A stretch of 64,000 nt of DNA from Pseudomonas sp. B21-023 (GTDB lineage: Bacteria; Pseudomonadota; Gammaproteobacteria; Pseudomonadales; Pseudomonadaceae): contig NZ_CP087190.1 in NCBI RefSeq assembly GCF_024749165.1, positions 4,685,501 to 4,749,500 on the forward strand. The letters are read 5' to 3'. The translations under genes were made by a program, and so were the position numbers. The notes under the pieces were generated by a model. That model searched no databases. It was given only the letters and a program-made list of their open reading frames with translations, and had not been told where the DNA came from. Shown here piece after piece: positions 8,625 through 17,244 of this stretch (its first letter is position 1; every line of letters begins with the position of its first letter).

Positions 8625-9011
8625 TTAACGCCAAGGTGTAGTGTTCACCGGGCTGGCCACCGCCGCTTCGCTGCCACGCAGATGTCCGAGCTTCTCCAGC
8701 GTCTGCAGGCGCGCCTGCGCGCGGTAGGCGTATTCGTTGCGCGGGTACTGCTGGATCAGGTACTGGTAGGTCTGCGCCGCGTCGACGTAGAGCTTCTGGC
8801 GCTCCAGGCACTGGCCACGCAGCAGCGATACTTCCGGGTGGATGAACGGCCGGGCACGGCTGGTGCGGTCGACCTGCGACAGCTCCAGCATCACCTTTGC
8901 ACAGTCACCACGGTCATAGGCGCGATAGGCATTGTTCAGGTGGTGGTCCATGGACCAGCGGGTGCAGCCGACGACACTGGCCGCCATGGTCAAAACGATC
9001 AGGGTGCGCAT
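8625..9011 (-). CDS. Small TPR-like lipoprotein
   Basis: A 128-aa predicted lipoprotein. The signal sequence MRTLIVLTMAASVVGC ends in a lipobox (VVGC), placing it in an outer or inner membrane leaflet. The mature part is helical with a tetratricopeptide-like pattern (AYRAYDRGDCAKVMLELSQV, AAQTYQYLIQQYPRNEYAYRAQARL). An AGGAG ribosome site precedes ATG 9011. It is divergent from pykA across 180 bp. TPR lipoproteins usually scaffold envelope complexes; no specific partner is visible. Confidence 0.8.
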   Translation of the reverse strand: MRTLIVLTMAASVVGCTRWSMDHHLNNAYRAYDRGDCAKVMLELSQVDRTSRARPFIHPEVSLLRGQCLERQKLYVDAAQTYQYLIQQYPRNEYAYRAQARLQTLEKLGHLRGSEAAVASPVNTTPWR

Positions 9012-9191
9012 GGGAATTCTCCTTTGATGGCAGTGTATCGGCCTTTCACGGCAAATCTTCACAGCCTTTTGCAAGCATACCCTGACCGTTCAAACGCTAC
9101 CCGCATGGGCGTGCAGGTAGTGCAACGGAACAATGACTACAGCGCAATTGAGGAGTAGCCTTTCGCTGCGCTTCACTATAGGAGTCTGTGC

Positions 9192-10646
9192 ATGACCATC
9201 CGCCGTACCAAAATCGTCGCCACCCTTGGCCCCGCCAGCAACTCGCCGGAAGTGATCGAACAGCTGATCCTCGCCGGCCTTGACGTGGCACGCCTGAACT
9301 TCTCCCACGGCACTCCGGACGAGCACAAGGCCCGCGCCCGCCTGATCCGCGACATCGCCGCCAAGAACGGCCGTCACGTCGCGCTGCTGGGGGACCTGCA
9401 GGGTCCGAAGATCCGCATCGCCAAGTTCGCCAACAAGCGCATCGAACTGAAAGTCGGTGACAAGTTCACCTTTTCCACTGCCCACCCGCTCACCGAAGGC
9501 AACCAGGATATCGTCGGCATCGACTACCCCGACCTGGTCAAGGACTGCGGCGTCGGTGACGAACTGCTGCTCGACGACGGCCGGGTGGTCATGCGCGTCG
9601 AAACCGCCACCGCAGACGCCCTGCACTGCGTGGTGATCATCGGCGGCCCGCTGTCGGACCACAAAGGCATCAACCGCAAAGGTGGCGGCCTGACCGCACC
9701 GGCCCTGACCGAGAAGGACAAGGCCGACATCAAGCTGGCCGCGGAAATGGACCTGGACTACCTGGCCGTTTCGTTCCCGCGCGACGCCAGCGACATGGAA
9801 TACGCCCGCAAGCTGCGTGACGAAGCCGGCGGCAGCGCCTGGCTGGTGGCCAAGATCGAACGCGCCGAAGCGGTCGCCGACGACGAGACGCTCGACCAGT
9901 TGATCCTCGCTTCCGACGCAGTCATGGTTGCCCGTGGCGACCTGGGCGTGGAAATCGGCGATGCCGAGTTGATCGCCATCCAGAAGAAGATCATCCAGCA
10001 CGCCCGCCGCAACAACAAAGCGGTGATCGTGGCGACCCAGATGATGGAGTCGATGATCCAGAACCCGATGCCGACCCGCGCCGAAGTATCGGACGTGGCC
10101 AACGCCGTGCTCGACAACACCGACGCAGTGATGCTGTCAGCCGAAAGCGCCGCCGGCAGCTACCCGATCGAAGCCGTACAGGCCATGGCCCGTATCTGCT
10201 CGGGCGCCGAGAAGCACCCGACCAGCCAGAAGTCCAGCCACCGCCTGCACACCACCTTCGAGCGCTGCGACGAGTCCATCGCCCTGGCGGCGATGTACAC
10301 CGCCAACCACTTCCCCGGCGTCAAGGCGATCATCGCCCTCACCGAAAGTGGCTACACCCCGCTGATCATGTCGCGCCTGCGTTCGCACGTGCCGATCTTC
10401 GCCCTGTCGCCGCACCGTGCTACCCAGGCCCGTGCCAACATGTTCCGCGGCGTCTACCCGATCGCCTTCGACCCGGCCTCGCTGCCGGCCGACAAGGTCA
10501 GCCAGGCGGCGGTCGACGAGCTGCTCAAGCGCGGCCTCGTAGAGCAAGGCGACTGGGTCATCCTGACCAAGGGTGACAGCTACCACACCATCGGTGGCAC
10601 CAACGGCATGAAGATCCTGCATGTCGGTGATCCGCTGGTCGGCTGA
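9192..10646 (+). CDS. pykA: Pyruvate kinase II
   Basis: A 484-aa glycolytic enzyme converting phosphoenolpyruvate and ADP to pyruvate and ATP. It has the family landmarks in order: RTKIVATLGPAS, LNFSHGTPDEH, LGDLQGPKIR, the active-site VARGDLGVEIG, and MMESMIQNPMPTRAEVSDVANAV with DAVMLSAESAAG, then the C-terminal allosteric domain. An ATAGGAG ribosome site precedes the ATG. It is monocistronic, ending in a REP hairpin shared with the convergent ferredoxin reductase gene. Pseudomonads use the Entner-Doudoroff route, where this is the major constitutive isozyme. Confidence 0.97.
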   Translation: MTIRRTKIVATLGPASNSPEVIEQLILAGLDVARLNFSHGTPDEHKARARLIRDIAAKNGRHVALLGDLQGPKIRIAKFANKRIELKVGDKFTFSTAHPLTEGNQDIVGIDYPDLVKDCGVGDELLLDDGRVVMRVETATADALHCVVIIGGPLSDHKGINRKGGGLTAPALTEKDKADIKLAAEMDLDYLAVSFPRDASDMEYARKLRDEAGGSAWLVAKIERAEAVADDETLDQLILASDAVMVARGDLGVEIGDAELIAIQKKIIQHARRNNKAVIVATQMMESMIQNPMPTRAEVSDVANAVLDNTDAVMLSAESAAGSYPIEAVQAMARICSGAEKHPTSQKSSHRLHTTFERCDESIALAAMYTANHFPGVKAIIALTESGYTPLIMSRLRSHVPIFALSPHRATQARANMFRGVYPIAFDPASLPADKVSQAAVDELLKRGLVEQGDWVILTKGDSYHTIGGTNGMKILHVGDPLVG

Positions 10647-10662
10647 TCCCTCAGCAGCACCT

Positions 10663-10725
10663 ATCGCGGGGCAAGCCCGCTCCCACGCCGGTGTCGGCAT
10701 TGTGGGAGCGGGCTTGCCCCGCGAT
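10663..10725. repeat. REP inverted repeat between convergent genes
   Basis: Two perfect 24-bp arms (10663-10686 and 10702-10725) with a 15-nt loop form a very strong hairpin between the ends of pykA and the ferredoxin reductase gene. The arms contain the GCGGGGCAAGCCCGC core typical of P. putida-group REP elements. It probably also serves as a two-way transcript barrier. Confidence 0.8.
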
Positions 10726-10737
10726 GCTTTTCAGCCC

Positions 10738-11658
10738 TCAAACATGCTCGGTAAACACGTCCGCAAATATCTGATTACGTGGCACCCCAGCAATGAACAG
10801 CCGTCGGGCAAAGCGCTCCACGCTCCCAGGTGACCCGCACACCAGCGCCATGGTCTGACGCGACATCAGCTTCAACCCAGCCAGCGCTTCATCCAGCTGC
10901 GCCGCCAACACCCATTCGACCGTCACTCCGTCCAGCGCCTGTAACGACTGCGCCAGATAGTGCCCCTCAGCGGTGTGTGCCACGTGCAGCACCCGAATTT
11001 CCCCCTGATGCCCCTGTCGCAATGCCTCACGCAGGATGCCCCACAACGGCGCCAGTCCGGTACCCGCCGCCAGCAGCCAGAGCGGCCGCGCCTGCCAGTC
11101 CGGGTCGTAGTGCAACGCACCGCCCCGGAGTTCGCCGAGCCTCAGCACATCCCCCAGCCGAAGTTGCCTTGCCTGGTCGCAGAACGCGCCGGAACGGTGG
11201 CAATCCAGGTGAAATTCGAGAAAATCGTCCTCGCCCGGCAGGCTCGCCAACGAGTAGGGTCGCGCAACGCCGTCGCTCCACAACACCAGGTGCTGCCCGG
11301 CCTGGTAGCGCAATGGCCGCTCTGGTCGCAGCCTCAGACGCAGCACATCGGCGAACCAGTCCAGCCCGATCACCGTGGCCGGCAGGCCATCGTTTCGGGG
11401 GTCGAACAGCGCCACCCGCAGGTCACTGGTGACCGAGCACTGGCAGGCCAGGCGCCAGCCCTGCTCGCGTTTTTCAGCCGCCAGCGCCTCGGGTTTCGCG
11501 TCGAGGGGAATACCGTCCAGGCAACGCACCAGGCAGGCGTGGCAGCTGCCGGCGCGGCAGCTGTAGGGCACGTTCAGGCCTGCCTCGTTGAGGGCATCCA
11601 GTAGGTTGCTGCCGCCTGGCACTGCCCATTGGCGCTCGCCCACGCAGAGTTCGGGCAT
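10738..11658 (-). CDS. 2Fe-2S ferredoxin / FAD-NAD(P)H oxidoreductase
   Basis: A 306-aa fusion of a plant-type [2Fe-2S] ferredoxin and a ferredoxin-reductase module, like the reductase subunits of oxygenases. The cluster ligands are C34, C39, C42 and C72 (CRAGSCHAC then ACQC). The FAD-binding motif is ARPYSLAS, and the NAD(P)H domain has LLAAGTGLAPLWGILREAL. ATG 11658 starts at the ferredoxin domain; the frame is open further upstream without a good ribosome site. No oxygenase component lies beside it, so the electron acceptor is unknown. It matches PA4331, which sits between pykA and fumarase in P. aeruginosa. Confidence 0.88.
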   Translation of the reverse strand: MPELCVGERQWAVPGGSNLLDALNEAGLNVPYSCRAGSCHACLVRCLDGIPLDAKPEALAAEKREQGWRLACQCSVTSDLRVALFDPRNDGLPATVIGLDWFADVLRLRLRPERPLRYQAGQHLVLWSDGVARPYSLASLPGEDDFLEFHLDCHRSGAFCDQARQLRLGDVLRLGELRGGALHYDPDWQARPLWLLAAGTGLAPLWGILREALRQGHQGEIRVLHVAHTAEGHYLAQSLQALDGVTVEWVLAAQLDEALAGLKLMSRQTMALVCGSPGSVERFARRLFIAGVPRNQIFADVFTEHV

Positions 11659-11933
11659 GGTCAGGTTTCTCGTCCGATTAAAAGTATTACTGGCGCCACT
11701 TTGCGCTACCGATGCCACAGCATCGCATGTCATCAGCAAAAAGGATGCCCCTTCCCTGCCGACCTTGGTCCAGACCACGTGCAGGTGTTTCCGAAGACGG
11801 GGGCACGGTATACTGCCGCGCCTTTTTTGTGCCGGCCCGACCAGCCGGCGCCTTGCCAGGCGTTCCTGACATACAGGTGTGCACTGTCGGAATGCCTTTT
11901 CGAATGTTCCCGTCTTTAAGAGGAGCGCGCTGC

Positions 11934-13457
11934 ATGACCGTGATCAAGCAAGACGACCTGATTCAGAGCGTCGCCGACGCCCTGCAATTCATCTCGTACT
12001 ACCACCCCGTCGACTTCATCCAGGCGATGCACGAGGCCTACCTGCGTGAAGAGTCGCCTGCCGCGCGTGACTCGATCGCCCAGATCCTGATCAACTCGCG
12101 CATGTGCGCCACCGGCCACCGCCCGATCTGCCAGGACACCGGCATTGTCACCGTGTTCGTGCGCGTCGGTATGGACGTGCGCTGGGACGGCGCCACCCTG
12201 AGCGTCGACGACATGATCAACGAAGGTGTGCGCCGCGCCTACAACCTGCCCGAGAACGTCCTGCGCGCCTCGATCCTGGCCGACCCGGCCGGTGCCCGCA
12301 AGAACACCAAGGACAACACTCCGGCAGTGATCCACTACTCCATCGTCCCCGGCGACAAGGTCGAGGTGGATGTCGCGGCCAAGGGCGGCGGCTCGGAAAA
12401 CAAGTCGAAGATGGCCATGCTCAACCCGTCCGACTCGATCGTCGACTGGGTGCTCAAGACCGTCCCGACCATGGGCGCTGGCTGGTGCCCGCCTGGCATG
12501 CTGGGCATCGGCATCGGCGGCACCGCCGAGAAAGCCGCGGTGATGGCCAAGGAAGTGTTGATGGAATCCATCGACATCCATGAGCTGAAAGCCCGTGGCC
12601 CGCAGAACCGCATCGAAGAGATCCGCCTGGAGCTGTTCGACAAGGTCAACCAGTTGGGCATCGGCGCCCAGGGCCTGGGCGGCCTGACCACCGTGCTCGA
12701 CGTCAAGATCATGGACTACCCGACCCACGCCGCCTCCCTGCCGGTGTGCATGATCCCCAACTGCGCCGCTACCCGTCACGCCCACTTCGTGCTCGACGGT
12801 TCCGGCCCGGCCGAGCTGGAAGCGCCATCGCTGGACGCCTACCCGGAAATCGTCTGGGAAGCCGGCCCAAGCGCCCGCCGCGTGAACCTGGACGCGATCA
12901 CCCCGGAAGAAGTCGCCAGCTGGCAGCCCGGCGAGACCATCCTGCTCAACGGCAAGATGCTCACCGGCCGCGACGCCGCGCACAAGCGCATGGTCGAGAT
13001 GCTCAACCGCGGTGAAGAACTGCCGGTGGACCTCAAAGGCCGCTTCATCTACTACGTAGGCCCGGTCGACCCGGTCGGCGACGAAGTGGTCGGCCCAGCC
13101 GGCCCGACCACCGCCACGCGGATGGACAAGTTCACCCGCCAGATCCTCGAGCAGACCGGTCTGCTGGGCATGATCGGCAAGTCCGAACGTGGCCCGACCG
13201 CCATCGAGGCGATCAAGGACAACAAGGCCGTGTACCTGATGGCCGTCGGTGGCGCCGCCTACCTGGTAGCCCAGGCCATCCGCAAGTCGAAGGTCCTGGC
13301 CTTCGCCGAGCTGGGCATGGAAGCGATCTACGAGTTCGAAGTGAAGGACATGCCGGTCACCGTCGCGGTGGACAGCAAGGGTGAATCGGTGCACATCACG
13401 GGTCCTGCGCTGTGGCAGAGCAAAATTGCCGAAAGCCTGGCGGTGGAAGTGAAGTAA
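11934..13457 (+). CDS. fumA: Class I fumarate hydratase (4Fe-4S)
   Basis: A 507-aa iron-sulfur fumarase of the TCA cycle. It is the FumA/FumB type with the alpha and beta domains fused: CATGHRPICQDTGIVTVFVRVG and KGGGSENKSKMAML in the N-terminal part, VCMIPNCAATRHAHF, and the C-terminal beta domain with YYVGPVDPVGDEVVGPAGPTTATRMD. Conserved cysteines (in RPICQDTG and elsewhere) ligate the cluster. The frame is open back to 11712, but AAGAGGAG directly before ATG 11934 and the family N-terminus (MTVIKQDDLIQSVADALQF) fix the start. A -10-like TATACT lies at 11809-11814 with no good -35. It ends in a strong terminator. Confidence 0.96.
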   Translation: MTVIKQDDLIQSVADALQFISYYHPVDFIQAMHEAYLREESPAARDSIAQILINSRMCATGHRPICQDTGIVTVFVRVGMDVRWDGATLSVDDMINEGVRRAYNLPENVLRASILADPAGARKNTKDNTPAVIHYSIVPGDKVEVDVAAKGGGSENKSKMAMLNPSDSIVDWVLKTVPTMGAGWCPPGMLGIGIGGTAEKAAVMAKEVLMESIDIHELKARGPQNRIEEIRLELFDKVNQLGIGAQGLGGLTTVLDVKIMDYPTHAASLPVCMIPNCAATRHAHFVLDGSGPAELEAPSLDAYPEIVWEAGPSARRVNLDAITPEEVASWQPGETILLNGKMLTGRDAAHKRMVEMLNRGEELPVDLKGRFIYYVGPVDPVGDEVVGPAGPTTATRMDKFTRQILEQTGLLGMIGKSERGPTAIEAIKDNKAVYLMAVGGAAYLVAQAIRKSKVLAFAELGMEAIYEFEVKDMPVTVAVDSKGESVHITGPALWQSKIAESLAVEVK

Positions 13458-13477
13458 TTTCAACATTCACCCGTAAG

Positions 13478-13511
13478 AAAAAAGCCGCTCCCTCGAGGAG
13501 CGGTTTTTTTT
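13478..13511 (+). terminator. Rho-independent terminator of fumA
   Basis: CCGCTCC (13485-13491) pairs with GGAGCGG (13497-13503) over a 5-nt loop, preceded by an A-run and followed by eight Ts, 20 bp after the fumarase stop. It separates the core gene from the RHS island. Confidence 0.9.
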
Positions 13512-13615
13512 GCTCGCAAGAAATTATGGAGGCTCCCACAACCAGCAATAAATACCGCTCTCATCGCGCACTTTCCTACTCAAATGAAGCCTCACTTCCT
13601 TCAGAGGCAAACCTT

Positions 13616-14587
13616 ATGAGCAGTACTGTAAAAGCCAATCAATGGCTACGCCGCTTCCAACTGGATATCACTTCCAACTCCCGTCGCGTGTATGCCAATG
13701 GCCGCCAACAAGTGGAGATCACCGTCACGCTCGAACCTCGTAACGGCCAGACGATCTCTCGAGAAAGTCTCGACTCGCTAGCCTTGGTCCAGATCGATGA
13801 CGAAGGCATCCCTCGAGTATTGGATCAGCCGGACCTCTACGCGCACACACAGCGCGATGAGCGATTCATCTACCACAACGCCACCGGCAGTGCCCCCAGC
13901 GCACTGCTGGCGTCGTCGTCCAAATCCGTTCACCGACGCTTCTATGTGACATCGAAGCGTCCTGGCGGCACGCTGAGCCCTATCTACGCGGCGATCTGGA
14001 TGGATGAAGATCATCTCTTCGTCACCAATGCCGAACCCTTCAAGTCCTCGGTCGTCATTGAGTCCATCGCCCCTGCGCTGGGTCATAAGGAGCTCTTCCA
14101 ACTCAGCGTCGAGTCACCCCTCAAGTACAAGCTCCCCAGCGACAATCTGAATTACTGGGATGACGAATTCGAAGAATCGGTCGGCTATTTCGGATTTGCC
14201 GATCCGAGAACCATGGTGGTCCAAAGCGAGGCGCTGGCCACACCTTCGTCTCACCCCATCTATGAAATGAACGCATGGGATCACGCATTGATCTCTTTCC
14301 AACTTACCAATGACTACAGCCAGCACCGCAAGGTGACGGTCTATGAGGCAGGCCAGCCATTCACGGTGAAATCTCCAGAGTCGGACCGAGTCCATCACCA
14401 GCGTCCGGGACATCTGCTGATCCATATGTACGCCAAACGCTTCTATAACCGTCACTACAGCAGCTCCCAGACGAAGCGCAGTATCTGGAAGGTGATCGAC
14501 CAGCATGGCAATGGCTATGAAGTCGAGTTCTTTGTTGCAGAAGCAGGAAAGCATGTGTCCTTCAAGGTAAATGCGAGCCAGGCCTGA
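13616..14587 (+). CDS. Beta-rich hypothetical protein preceding RHS genes
   Basis: A 323-aa protein I cannot assign to a named family. Starting at ATG 13616 (GAGG nine bases upstream) it has no signal peptide. The segment RRVYANGRQQVEITVTLEP near the N-terminus looks like an invasin/Ig-like strand pair, and the whole protein is beta-rich with aromatic strands (ERFIYHNATG, HRRFYVTSKRPGG, HLLIHMYAKRFYNR). It is 65 bp upstream of the RHS pair in the same direction, so co-transcription is likely and a helper, adaptor or delivery role for the RHS product is possible. The base composition reads less GC-rich than the flanking fumarase gene, as expected for an accessory gene. Confidence 0.75.
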   Translation: MSSTVKANQWLRRFQLDITSNSRRVYANGRQQVEITVTLEPRNGQTISRESLDSLALVQIDDEGIPRVLDQPDLYAHTQRDERFIYHNATGSAPSALLASSSKSVHRRFYVTSKRPGGTLSPIYAAIWMDEDHLFVTNAEPFKSSVVIESIAPALGHKELFQLSVESPLKYKLPSDNLNYWDDEFEESVGYFGFADPRTMVVQSEALATPSSHPIYEMNAWDHALISFQLTNDYSQHRKVTVYEAGQPFTVKSPESDRVHHQRPGHLLIHMYAKRFYNRHYSSSQTKRSIWKVIDQHGNGYEVEFFVAEAGKHVSFKVNASQA

Positions 14588-14652
14588 CCTTCCTGGAAAC
14601 TCGGTGCCCGTGAAAAGGGGCACCGACCTCTCCCTGCGACAGGAAACACCCA

Positions 14653-17244
14653 ATGTCTACGATACATACCCAAGCCAGCAATTTTCTGGACTTCATGAAA
14701 ACCGGCGTGGACAACCGTACCGGCCAGTTCACCCTCGCCGTCGCCCTGCCCCTACCACCCGCCAACCAGCTGAGAGGGCCGGCGCTCTCGATCACCCTGG
14801 CCTTCAGCGTGCTGGGCTCAAGTGTCAACAAAGGCTACGGACTAGGCTGGACCCTCGGGCTGTCCGAGCTCGACGGGAACACCCTGAGGCTCGCCTCCGG
14901 CGAGCAGTACGCCATAGATCAAGATGCCTCCACGTTCGCAGCCGATACGCCGCTGACCTTCAGCGATCAAAAACTCCCGGCGCTGCGAGTCACCCCACAA
15001 CACAACGGTGATTTCCGGGTAGACAAGAAGTCCGGAGAACGCGAAATCCTGCGTGAGCAGGAAGACAGTGGCCGCTATCTGGTTGAGGAAATGCACTCCC
15101 CGGAGGGCCATCGCCTGTTCATCGACTGGGCGCCCTATGGCAATGACGGCCATTTCATTCTTCAGCAAATCAGTGATGAACAGCGCGCGCTGCTGCGCGT
15201 GGACCAGCTGGAGGAAGAAGTTCATCTCATCTTCAACCCGGATACCACGCAAGCGCTCATGTTGCGTCTGGTGTTGAGCAATGACCGACTCAGCGAAATC
15301 CACGTTCCCGGCATCCAGCGCCCTTTCGGCATCGAGTACGACGCCCTGGCCCTGGACAATGGAGCCCACCTGCTGCTGCCCACCACCCTGCACAGCCCGC
15401 TGGGCGCCCACGACATCGTCAAGTGGGCGACCGGGGCCGACGGCCATCAGCTGCCGGCCAACGCACCGTTTTCCCACCTGCCGCGGGTCGAGTCATGGAT
15501 CCACAGCGCCGGCCCCCCCGACACCGAAAGGATGCACCACTACCGATGGATCGGCACGGCCAATTTCCTTGGCTTCGGCAGCGCCCAGGCGTTTTCCTGG
15601 GAACATGGACGAGACAACCTCTATCAGGTCGAAAGCGACTACCAGTACGAAGTGGTCGAAACGGTCAGCGATGCACAGGGCACGATCCTGGATATCATCA
15701 CCCGCACCTGGAACCGCTTTCATCTGCCCCTCCTGGAAAGCTCGCGTCGAGGCGATTGCGAGATCAGCACGCATACCCGCTACGGTATCGACCCTGGCAG
15801 AACCTGGGAGGAGCAATCCAGTACCTGCCAGCTCCCCCATCAGGTCTCGACCACTTACACAGACCATGCCCGCCCAGGGGCCAGTCGCACCGAAACGACG
15901 GTTTATCAATACGACAACTACGGCAACATCACCCAGGTCGACTACCCAACCGGCATCAGTGAGATCAATTGCTACTATCCCGCCGAAGGGGGAGAAGGTT
16001 GCCCAGCAGATCCCTTGGGGATGGTGCGCTTCCTGCGCAAGAAAACCACCCGGCCAGCCAAGGCTGACGGCTCAGCTCCAATGTTGAGCAGCACGTACAC
16101 CTATGCGCCACTCCCTTCACTGATCGTGGATGCCCCAGCGCATATCGTGGTCGAGCGTGAGCAGTTGCTGGACGAGCTGGACAGCCGCTTGCTGGAGGAG
16201 ACCCGCCACATCTATTTCCATCAGCCCCACATCTGCTACGGGCGCATCCAGCGAAGCGTCACGACGCTCAACGGCAGGTCAACCGCTACCGAATACCACT
16301 ATGGGCACGCAAACGGAGCGTTGGTTTTACGGAGCACGATCATCGGCTTCGAAAATGACGACGTGAACCGCTCAACCCACAACAGCGCGCAGTCCCTGCT
16401 CACAGGCCAGACCATTTGGGAACGTAGCGAGAGCGGGGCGCTCACCCGCTACGAGTATGACCAGATTGGCCGTATCGTCCGAACACTCAACGCAACCGGT
16501 AGCCCTTACCAGACACAGCGTCTGGTGCGTTACCACCTGGGAGACGCACTAGCCGTGAACCTGCACGGCACCAGCGTCCTGCCAGCGATGATGGTCGAAC
16601 AGGTGGAGGTCACCGGCCGACGCCAGCGTCTGTGGCTCGACGGCGACGGACGTACCCGGCGTATCGAATTGGAAGACCTGGACAACGAACCCGGTCGCTT
16701 CCTTGAAATCATGCGCTGTGAATTCGATGCCCTGGGCCGGCAGATACGCCGGACAACCCAGGACTGGTTGTCCAAGGATTCGCCTGTTCCGCTGTCCCTG
16801 ACCACCACCACCGTCTTCGACGACTGGGGCCAAGCCACCCTTACCATCGACGCCCAAGGCATATACACACATACGGTCCAGGACCCAATCACTCGTCGCT
16901 GCGAGCAATGGCAAGCTGCGGGCGGACTCTCCAGCCCTCGGAATGTGACCCTGAAAAACCTCGCGGGCAGCCCCATCGAAGAGCAGCGCTACGATTGCGA
17001 AAACAATCTGGCCCGTACATTGAAGTGGGTGCGCGATGGCCTGGACAGGGTAGTCGAAGAGCGGCTCAGCGTACCGAACATGTCCACTACCGTTACCCGC
17101 TACCGATATGACCACTATTCGCGGGTCATCGAAAAAGTCTTGGAAGATGGCACTACCCTCGCGTGGCAATTCGCGCCCCACAGCGATGGACAGCATCCCG
17201 AATTGATTACCACCACTGCCCCTGCGCAGGAGGAACAACGATGA
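14653..17244 (+). CDS. RHS/YD-repeat protein, N-terminal half of split RHS shell
   Basis: An 863-aa protein resembling the N-terminal half of Pseudomonas RHS and TcB/TccC-type toxins. Residues 1-120 carry the entry motif (NFLDFMKTGVDNRTGQFT, VLGSSVNKGYGLGWTLGLSE) and SpvB-like strands. Later YD-type repeats are scattered (TTVYQYDNYGNITQVDYP, ALTRYEYDQIGRIVRTL, MRCEFDALGRQIRR, TRYRYDHYSRVIEKV). It has no signal peptide and no toxin core of its own. The stop codon TGA overlaps the ATG of the next gene (ATGA), and the repeat series continues there in another frame. In most relatives I know the two halves are one protein of about 1,600 aa. So this is either a true two-subunit shell or an old frameshift rescued by reinitiation. 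Confidence 0.85.
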   Translation: MSTIHTQASNFLDFMKTGVDNRTGQFTLAVALPLPPANQLRGPALSITLAFSVLGSSVNKGYGLGWTLGLSELDGNTLRLASGEQYAIDQDASTFAADTPLTFSDQKLPALRVTPQHNGDFRVDKKSGEREILREQEDSGRYLVEEMHSPEGHRLFIDWAPYGNDGHFILQQISDEQRALLRVDQLEEEVHLIFNPDTTQALMLRLVLSNDRLSEIHVPGIQRPFGIEYDALALDNGAHLLLPTTLHSPLGAHDIVKWATGADGHQLPANAPFSHLPRVESWIHSAGPPDTERMHHYRWIGTANFLGFGSAQAFSWEHGRDNLYQVESDYQYEVVETVSDAQGTILDIITRTWNRFHLPLLESSRRGDCEISTHTRYGIDPGRTWEEQSSTCQLPHQVSTTYTDHARPGASRTETTVYQYDNYGNITQVDYPTGISEINCYYPAEGGEGCPADPLGMVRFLRKKTTRPAKADGSAPMLSSTYTYAPLPSLIVDAPAHIVVEREQLLDELDSRLLEETRHIYFHQPHICYGRIQRSVTTLNGRSTATEYHYGHANGALVLRSTIIGFENDDVNRSTHNSAQSLLTGQTIWERSESGALTRYEYDQIGRIVRTLNATGSPYQTQRLVRYHLGDALAVNLHGTSVLPAMMVEQVEVTGRRQRLWLDGDGRTRRIELEDLDNEPGRFLEIMRCEFDALGRQIRRTTQDWLSKDSPVPLSLTTTTVFDDWGQATLTIDAQGIYTHTVQDPITRRCEQWQAAGGLSSPRNVTLKNLAGSPIEEQRYDCENNLARTLKWVRDGLDRVVEERLSVPNMSTTVTRYRYDHYSRVIEKVLEDGTTLAWQFAPHSDGQHPELITTTAPAQEEQR
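17228..17243 (+). promoter_or_regulatory. Ribosome site and ATGA overlap joining the two RHS genes
   Basis: AGGAGG (17228-17233) lies inside the end of the first RHS gene, seven bases before ATG 17241, whose last two bases begin the upstream stop TGA (17242-17244). A consensus Shine-Dalgarno with ideal spacing and an ATGA overlap is the hallmark of translational coupling, and decides the start of the second gene. Confidence 0.8.

Noticed and set aside
11916..13466. 516-codon minus-strand frame opposite fumA
   Set aside because: His/Asp/Gly-rich antisense translation of a highly conserved enzyme gene.
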